This document shows, piece by piece, positions 15,523 through 20,349 of a DNA stretch of 20,349 bases. The DNA comes from Desulfurococcales archaeon (GTDB taxonomy: Archaea > Thermoproteota > Thermoprotei_A > Sulfolobales > NBVN01): positions 1 to 20,349 of the forward strand of contig JAGDWE010000033.1 in assembly GCA_023255965.1 (NCBI GenBank), in the 5' to 3' direction. A program made the translations under genes and the position numbers. Within the stretch, counting starts at the first letter, position 1. Each line of letters begins with the position of its first letter. The notes under the pieces were generated by a model, which saw only the letters and a list, made by a program, of their open reading frames with translations, was not told the DNA's origin and made no database searches.

Positions 15523-16419
15523 TTAAACCCTCCTAATAAACATCCTTGACTTAGGATCTAGGGCATCCCTTAGCCCATCGCCGACCAGATTACATGCTAA
15601 TGCGGTCACTAGAATGAATATGCCCGGCGATACTACGATGTGAGGCGAGCTGAATAGATATACCCTACCGCTACCGATCATGGATCCCCATTCAGGTGTT
15701 GGTGGAGGTGCTCCAAGCCCTAGGAAGCCTAATGAGGAAGTTAGAAGTATTGCTAGACCCATATAATACGTCGACTGCACTATGATCGGGGAAGTTATAT
15801 TAGGCAGTACATGCTTAAACATTATATACCATGGATCTTTACCAAGCAATTTAACTACAGCGATATAGTCCTCGTTAATTACCTGAAGCACCGACCCCCT
15901 GACCAGCCTAGCATATACTGGGAAAGTACTTACTGCGATAGCTATAATTAAGCTCACGACGCCCTGCCCAAGTGCTGCGATTAGTGCTATTGCTAGAAGT
16001 ATTGTGGGGAATGCTAGAGCGACGTCAACCGCTCTCTGAATGACCGTGTCCACCAGTCCTCCCATATAACCTGATATCAGGCCTAACATTACGCCTATCA
16101 ACGCACCTATCGTAACCGACATGAGCGATATCCCTAGGGTGTATTTAGCTCCTGCTATTATCCTACTGAGGATATCCCTACCTAGCTCATCAGTTCCTAG
16201 CGGGTGGCTTAACGATGGTGCCTGCCTCGCCCTACTTAAGTCAAAGTCGTAGGGGTCGTATGGAGTTATAAATATGCCTACTAATGCCATTAAGTACATA
16301 GCAACTAACACATAGGATGCTAGATAGGCCATCCTGTTGTTTTTAAATACGCTCCACATCTCCTTTAAGCGTTTCTTCCTGGCTTCCTCAACCTTCCTAA
16401 GTATTAACTCGTCCTCCAT
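15523..16419 (-). CDS. Peptide ABC transporter permease (DppC/OppC-like)
   Basis: This 298-residue permease has a charged cytoplasmic N-terminus (EEARKKRLKEMW, about 11-22) and a first helix at about 32-53. The outside segment PYDPYDFDLSRARQAPSLSHPLGTDELGRDILSR (shown only in part: HPLGTDELGRD, about 72-82) is diagnostic of DppC/OppC proteins. Five further helices follow, with the EAA coupling loop around KLLGKDPWYIMFKHVLPN (about 190-207). It forms the membrane pore with the DppB-like subunit. Its start overlaps the end of that gene by 16 nt, and its stop lies 3 nt before the DppD-like gene. The ATG is preceded by GATGTACT, the same eight bases as before the dppB-like start. Intact. Confidence 0.93.
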   Translation of the reverse strand: MEDELILRKVEEARKKRLKEMWSVFKNNRMAYLASYVLVAMYLMALVGIFITPYDPYDFDLSRARQAPSLSHPLGTDELGRDILSRIIAGAKYTLGISLMSVTIGALIGVMLGLISGYMGGLVDTVIQRAVDVALAFPTILLAIALIAALGQGVVSLIIAIAVSTFPVYARLVRGSVLQVINEDYIAVVKLLGKDPWYIMFKHVLPNITSPIIVQSTYYMGLAILLTSSLGFLGLGAPPPTPEWGSMIGSGRVYLFSSPHIVVSPGIFILVTALACNLVGDGLRDALDPKSRMFIRRV

Positions 16420-17345
16420 AGTACATCCCTAATTCTCGGATCTATTAAGGCGTAGATCACGTCAACAACTATATTTATCACTATAAACACAAGTACGATG
16501 AAGAGTATGATGCCTTGAATTAGTGGATAATCTCTATAGAATATTGAGTCAATAAGCAAGGACCCAATACCTGGCCATGCAAAAACGGTTTCGGTCACTA
16601 TGGCTCCACCTAATAAACTGCCTATTTGAATGCCCATTATAGTCACTATCGGTATTAAGGCGTTCTTCAATACATGCCTTATGAGAATTACTCTATACTT
16701 AAGACCTTTAGCAAGGGCAGTCAATACGTGGTTGCTGCTTAATGACTCAATAACGGCCGAACGCGTGATCCTCGTTAAATTACCCATTAGGAGTAAAGAT
16801 AGCGTAATAGACGGGAGCACTATATGCCTAGGGCTGTCAGCACCGCTTGAGGGGAGAATCCTCAGGCTTACTGAGAATATGTATATGAATATTAATGCGA
16901 TCCAGAAAATAGGTACTGAGGAACCAGTTAATGAAATCACCGAGGATATATACGTAGCCTTAGATCGAGGTCTTAAAGCGGATATTATACCAAGCGGTAA
17001 TGCTACAGAGAGAGCTATTGACTCGGCGACCAGCGCAAGCGCTATAGTATAAGGTAATCTATTCAAGATTTCGTTAATCACCGGGGTACCGAACTTAAGT
17101 GAGGTTCCTAAATCCCCTCTAAGGATGGATACCATATAGTCCACGAATTGAACATATAACGGCTTGTTTAGACCTAAAAGCTCCCTAATCCTCCGAACAT
17201 CCTCCTCCAACGCCTCAGGACCTGCGATCAACCTAGCTGGGTCACCAGGCAATACACGAACTAGTATGAACATGAAGAATAAAGCACCAACGAATGTGGG
17301 AATTACTTGAACCACCCTCCTAATTAGGTATCTAGCCAGCGACAT
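16404..17345 (-). CDS. Peptide ABC transporter permease (DppB/OppB-like)
   Basis: This 313-residue permease is the first gene of the peptide importer. It has an N-terminal helix (about 11-29) and the family sequence VRVLPGDPARLIAG (about 29-42). LGLNKPLYVQFVDY and LRGDLGTSLKFGTPV follow (about 57-88), then five more helices. The EAA loop is ALAKGLKYRVILIRHVLKNALIP (in part: KGLKYRVILIRHVLKN, about 214-229), and VFAWPGIG lies near about 258-265. All are standard for DppB/OppB. The ATG at 17345 has a TATA element about 38 nt upstream and no Shine-Dalgarno, so the leader should be short. A 13-bp inverted repeat lies between the TATA element and the predicted transcript start. Confidence 0.93.
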   Translation of the reverse strand: MSLARYLIRRVVQVIPTFVGALFFMFILVRVLPGDPARLIAGPEALEEDVRRIRELLGLNKPLYVQFVDYMVSILRGDLGTSLKFGTPVINEILNRLPYTIALALVAESIALSVALPLGIISALRPRSKATYISSVISLTGSSVPIFWIALIFIYIFSVSLRILPSSGADSPRHIVLPSITLSLLLMGNLTRITRSAVIESLSSNHVLTALAKGLKYRVILIRHVLKNALIPIVTIMGIQIGSLLGGAIVTETVFAWPGIGSLLIDSIFYRDYPLIQGIILFIVLVFIVINIVVDVIYALIDPRIRDVLWRTS

Positions 17346-17364
17346 AGTACATCGTGAAAGGTAT

Positions 17365-17377
17365 GTTAGTTACTAAC
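17365..17377. promoter_or_regulatory. 13-bp inverted repeat, candidate operator of the peptide importer
   Basis: GTTAGT (17365-17370) and ACTAAC (17372-17377) are perfect inverted copies around one base. The repeat directly follows the TATA element in the direction of transcription and lies about 20 nt before the dppB-like ATG, where a bound repressor would block polymerase. No regulator gene is adjacent. Confidence 0.4.
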
Positions 17378-17390
17378 TTATAAATTTTAA
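17378..17390 (-). promoter_or_regulatory. TATA box of the peptide importer operon
   Basis: On the minus strand TTAAAATTTATAA is centred about 38-40 nt before the ATG at 17345. It is the only clear TATA element in the 217-bp divergent gap. The rest of that gap (about 17391-17540) shows no convincing gene. Confidence 0.55.
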
Positions 17391-17538
17391 GTCCTTAATG
17401 GTCTATTAGGCCAATACATATTAATGAATGCGGTATTTGTAATGAAATAGTATTTACTGGGGCCTCACTCATCGATGAATGTGCTTCATTTAGAGCGTAG
17501 TCTTCAGAGGCGGTACTCAAAGTTATTAATCCTTCCTC

Positions 17539-17551
17539 TGTTTAATTTATT
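17539..17551 (+). promoter_or_regulatory. TATA-like element of the nucleoside phosphorylase gene
   Basis: TGTTTAATTTATT is centred about 18-20 nt before the ATG at 17563, slightly closer than usual, which suggests a leaderless message. No Shine-Dalgarno precedes the start. Confidence 0.4.
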
Positions 17552-17562
17552 GGTCATAAGTT

Positions 17563-18294
17563 ATGGTTGGTCCCGTAATCATCAGGGCTAGGAAGGAGGA
17601 TGTAGCTAAAAGGGTTATTGTCTGCGGTGATCCAGCCCGCGTTGAGCAGGCGGCCTCCCTCCTTGAAAATCCGAGATTGGTGAATAGCAATAGGGGCTTA
17701 CTGATCTACACTGGAACCTATAAGGGCGTACCGGTCTCTATAGCCACCCACGGAATTGGAGGCCCTTCATCAGCGATAGTCGTTGAAGAATTAGCTATGT
17801 TAGGTGCTAAGGTATTCATAAGGCTGGGGACTTGTGGAGCTATGGTTAGGGGTCTGGGAATTGGTGATATTGTGATACCGATAGGCGCTGCGTACAACCA
17901 AGGAGGGCTCTTCTATCAGTACATTAAAGAGAACATATGCCTAGCTACGGCACCTAACTACGAAGTGCTAAGTAGGATCGTTGATGAGGTAAGTAAGTCT
18001 GGGGTTAAGTACGTTATCGGGCCGGTGGTAAGCAGCGACGCCTTCTACGCTGAGGATCCTGAATTCGTTAGGAAGTGGACTAGTAGAGGAGTGATTGCAG
18101 TTGAAATGGAATGCGCCACCATATTCGCTTTAAGCTCTATGAGGGGCTTAAAGGCAGGCGCTTTACTACTAGTTAGCGACTCCTTAGTTGAGGAGCTAGG
18201 GTTCGCTACAGCTGAAGAGCTACGGAAATACGTTGAGAGAGCTGCTAAAATCGCTTTAGACGCTCTAATTAAGACCTCACTCGACACTAATTGA
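17563..18294 (+). CDS. 5'-methylthioadenosine/purine nucleoside phosphorylase (PNP/UDP family)
   Basis: This 243-residue cytoplasmic enzyme performs phosphorolysis of purine nucleosides and probably of 5'-methylthioadenosine. Family motifs are CGDPARV (21-27, phosphate site), ATHGIGGPS (61-69), R87 with LGTCGA (88-93), YNQGGLFYQ (111-119), SSDAFYAED (157-165), the ribose-binding VEMECATIF (180-188) and the base-binding VSDS (204-207, D206). The SSDAFYAEDPEFVRKW region and the close spacing match the hexameric Sulfolobus MTA phosphorylase as I remember it, so MTA is a likely substrate, though inosine and adenosine are also possible. The length is normal. It could salvage nucleosides imported by the BMP transporter and MTA from the aminopropyltransferase. 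The start codon is supported by alignment of the N-terminus with the family, not by a ribosome-binding site. Confidence 0.93.
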   Translation: MVGPVIIRARKEDVAKRVIVCGDPARVEQAASLLENPRLVNSNRGLLIYTGTYKGVPVSIATHGIGGPSSAIVVEELAMLGAKVFIRLGTCGAMVRGLGIGDIVIPIGAAYNQGGLFYQYIKENICLATAPNYEVLSRIVDEVSKSGVKYVIGPVVSSDAFYAEDPEFVRKWTSRGVIAVEMECATIFALSSMRGLKAGALLLVSDSLVEELGFATAEELRKYVERAAKIALDALIKTSLDTN

Positions 18295-18304
18295 TGCGTA
18301 GAGA

Positions 18305-18316
18305 ATATTTATAAAG
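18305..18316 (+). promoter_or_regulatory. TATA box of the exported S16 protease gene
   Basis: ATATTTATAAAG lies 10 nt after the phosphorylase stop and is centred about 31 nt before the ATG at 18342. It therefore gives the protease gene its own promoter and a leader of only a few bases. A second ATG (18351) is also a possible start. Confidence 0.6.
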
Positions 18317-18341
18317 TGGTTAAGTTAATTTAATTTTTCGG

Positions 18342-20336
18342 ATGGCATTGATGAGAAAGGTTGCATGCATAGTCTTATTAATCGCATTATTAACTTCACT
18401 CATTTATCCCTCATATTTAAGCGGTAATAGCATTGTTAGAGATAGGCACGTCGTCATAGTCGCGGTCACTCAACTATCTAACGGTAGCTACTCAGGTGTT
18501 TCAGCTGACCTGTACGTACGCGTCACATGCCCTGGATCAGGGCATGTATATGTTGAGACGTTACCGCTAACCCAACTAGATCTCCAAGCATCAACTAGGA
18601 TCGCAGCGCTAGTGGCAAGTCGAGTTGCAGGCATTGACATAAATTCATGTGATTATTACGCATCAGTAAGGGCTGAAGCGCCCATCATCGGTGGACCAAG
18701 TGCAAGTGGGGTTACTGCCGTAGCATTTACTTCAGCCCTCCTCAACTTACCTTTAAGGGAAGATGTCGTGATGACTGGCATGATAATGCCTGATGGAAGT
18801 ATTGGACCCGTAGGCGGCCTTAAGGCTAAGTTAGAGGCTGCAGCCAGTAGGGGCGCTAAAGTATTCCTAGTGCCTTATGGTCAGACTAAGGACGTTGATT
18901 ACGTGGTTGTTACTGAACGTAGGGGCTCATTAATCATCCAAAGAGCCCAGCAGGTAGTGGTTGACTTAGTAGACTATGGTCGTAAGTTAGGCGTTAATGT
19001 AGTCCCAGTCGCCAACGTATATGACGCCCTCAACATATTCACTGGAGGCGTCTTTAAGGCGCCTGACGTAAGCAACGTATCATACTTAATAGGTGGGATA
19101 TCTCCATCACTTGACCCAGTATTTAAACTATGGATAAACGATCTAACCTCTGAAATCAGTAAGTACGTTTATTTGGGGGACTCAATTAAGGATAGCGCGC
19201 TAGGTACTTTAAGAGGAGCCGCAGCAACCTACGTACGTAATTTAATCTCTAACATAGAATCGTCGATTAGGACGGCGGTAAGTAATGGTAGGGAACTAGA
19301 GAACTCGGGCCTACTCTACGCTGCTTCATCAACTTACTTCCAAGCGCTAATATACGCTAAGTGGCGTTACTATCTACTCAACACCTTACTGAATAATACG
19401 TATCCTAACTACTTAGCAACCAGCATTAATACATCAGCGTATTCAGTGATAAATAGAGTACATAGGCTTTTAAGTGATGGCATTGATCTAGCCTCACTTA
19501 GCGTGGTAGCAAACGTCTTAGAGAGGGCTTACGACTCCATACTATACTTAAATACCAGTATTAATTCCCAGGGAATAGATATGGTAACATACTACCTAGC
19601 ATTAGCTGATGCTAGGGCGTATACAGCCAAGCTGTGGCTAGGGCTCATTAATTATAGGTCGGTGGGCATACTCATAAAGCCGGAGTACATTAAGGATATG
19701 GCAACCTACATACAGTCCTTAGCGTATAATTTATATAGCTATATAATTGCGTTATCAAGTAGCGCCTCATTACCTTCAGAAGTCCTAAGTGAGGCGTATA
19801 GTAGGTACTCTTTAATGGCATCCCTAGATAACTACTTAGACGTATTCGCAGTTGGCTTAAGTGCTTTAAGCTACATGCACGTAACTCTAGCTACGACATT
19901 CGTGAGCGATTTAAGTAGCTCTATAGAGATGTTAAATAAGACCATATCAACTTCACTAACGCTGCTTAACGAGTTCACTCCTATAGATGCGATAATGTAT
20001 ATGGAATTGGCGAGTACGTACTCATCTGAGCCGCAGTACCAATTATATATGCTTTCAAGGCTTTCAATGCTCCTAGCAACATATATGACGTTACTAAAGT
20101 CAATTACTGGGGGAGGAAATCCCACGACTTCCACCGAAATCCAGGCATGTACCCCAGTAATAACAATGACCAAGACGGTAACTCAAACAACCTGTCCTAC
20201 AGCTGAGGCAGGTAAATCCATGCCCGACTTACAATCCCTTAATAGAGTGTCAGCAGCGATCGCTATAATCTTATTGGCCGTCGTTGCAGTCCTACTAATC
20301 CTATCCAAAACCGCCCCACCTACTAAGGGTCCTTAG
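18342..20336 (+). CDS. Exported, membrane-anchored Lon-type (S16) serine protease, archaeal COG1750-like
   Basis: This 664-residue protein has an N-terminal signal segment (about 5-27) and a Lon-type protease domain (about 35-235). Ser120 in GGPSASG and Lys161 in GGLKAKLEAA form the S16 Ser-Lys dyad, 41 residues apart, close to the spacing in Lon. No AAA module is present. Residues 240-600 are largely helical and resemble no family I know. A Thr-rich stalk (TMTKTVT, 608-614) leads to a C-terminal helix (636-655) with a short KTAPPTKGP tail inside. Four cysteines lie outside (C63, C103, C603, C618) and could form two disulfides. Many N-glycosylation sequons agree with exposure. This fits the archaeal exported S16 group (COG1750). 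Substrates are unknown. It may trim surface proteins or supply peptides to the nearby importer. Confidence 0.85.
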   Translation: MALMRKVACIVLLIALLTSLIYPSYLSGNSIVRDRHVVIVAVTQLSNGSYSGVSADLYVRVTCPGSGHVYVETLPLTQLDLQASTRIAALVASRVAGIDINSCDYYASVRAEAPIIGGPSASGVTAVAFTSALLNLPLREDVVMTGMIMPDGSIGPVGGLKAKLEAAASRGAKVFLVPYGQTKDVDYVVVTERRGSLIIQRAQQVVVDLVDYGRKLGVNVVPVANVYDALNIFTGGVFKAPDVSNVSYLIGGISPSLDPVFKLWINDLTSEISKYVYLGDSIKDSALGTLRGAAATYVRNLISNIESSIRTAVSNGRELENSGLLYAASSTYFQALIYAKWRYYLLNTLLNNTYPNYLATSINTSAYSVINRVHRLLSDGIDLASLSVVANVLERAYDSILYLNTSINSQGIDMVTYYLALADARAYTAKLWLGLINYRSVGILIKPEYIKDMATYIQSLAYNLYSYIIALSSSASLPSEVLSEAYSRYSLMASLDNYLDVFAVGLSALSYMHVTLATTFVSDLSSSIEMLNKTISTSLTLLNEFTPIDAIMYMELASTYSSEPQYQLYMLSRLSMLLATYMTLLKSITGGGNPTTSTEIQACTPVITMTKTVTQTTCPTAEAGKSMPDLQSLNRVSAAIAIILLAVVAVLLILSKTAPPTKGP

Positions 20337-20349
20337 AGACGTGGTTGCC

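Noticed and set aside
17411..17500. A plus-strand frame reading PIHINECGICNEIVFTGASL and onward to a stop, with a zinc-ribbon-like CGIC.
   Set aside because: It has no ATG, GTG or TTG start between the preceding in-frame TAA and the motif, only one Cys pair plus a single extra Cys, and about 30 codons. A chance frame or an old gene fragment is as likely, so I did not annotate it.
1..20349. CRISPR arrays, intact insertion sequences, direct-repeat arrays or integrase attachment sites.
   Set aside because: I saw no regularly spaced repeats, no transposase or integrase ORF and no tRNA gene that could serve as an attachment site.

Overview
The window looks like a stretch of chromosome from a thermophilic Thermoproteota (crenarchaeal) archaeon. 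The signs are AT-rich TATA boxes 25-40 nt before most starts, several probable leaderless starts, archaeal Shine-Dalgarno sites of the AGGTGAT/GGAGGG type, Thr-rich membrane tethers on surface proteins, an MTA phosphorylase closely resembling the Sulfolobus enzyme, and an archaeal exported Lon-type (S16) protease. A moderate-GC Thermoproteaceae genus (Caldivirga, Vulcanisaeta or a relative) would fit, but I cannot prove the genus from the sequence.

Layout. (1) 3-77 is the 3' end of an unrecognised plus-strand gene, convergent with and overlapping the next operon. (2) 69-4983, minus strand: a complete BMP-type nucleoside ABC importer (binding protein, twin-NBD ATPase, two permeases), tightly packed, from a promoter in a divergent region that holds a perfect 9-bp inverted repeat. 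(3) 5112-6071, plus strand: a DHH/DHHA1 phosphoesterase, followed by a 314-bp gap with a GC-rich, foldable segment that is either a small RNA or a relic of an IS605/TnpB 3' end. (4) 6386-8693: an AAA+ ATPase with an unrecognised N-terminal region, divergent from a small membrane-anchored, sequon-rich protein of unknown function. (5) 8846-9551: an HD-domain hydrolase gene that seems to carry three lesions (N-terminal frameshift, CAG-to-TAG stop, -2 slip), probably a young pseudogene. (6) 9616-10491: an aminopropyltransferase (spermidine/thermospermine synthase type), convergent with an M24 Xaa-Pro peptidase (10615-11703, minus). (7) 11774-17345, minus: a complete Dpp/Opp-type peptide ABC importer in the order B-C-D-F, with the binding-protein gene last and under its own promoter. 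(8) 17563-20336, plus: an MTA/purine nucleoside phosphorylase, then an exported membrane-anchored S16 serine protease.

The genes suggest a salvage and nutrient-uptake neighbourhood. The BMP importer could supply nucleosides to the phosphorylase. The phosphorylase would also recycle the 5'-methylthioadenosine released by the aminopropyltransferase. The peptide importer, the cytosolic Xaa-Pro peptidase and the surface S16 protease could form a protein and peptide utilisation set. These links are inferences from function and proximity. No rRNA, tRNA, CRISPR array or intact mobile element was found. The least explained parts are the AAA ATPase with its divergent glycoprotein-like partner, the structured gap at about 6201-6292, and the exported S16 protease.
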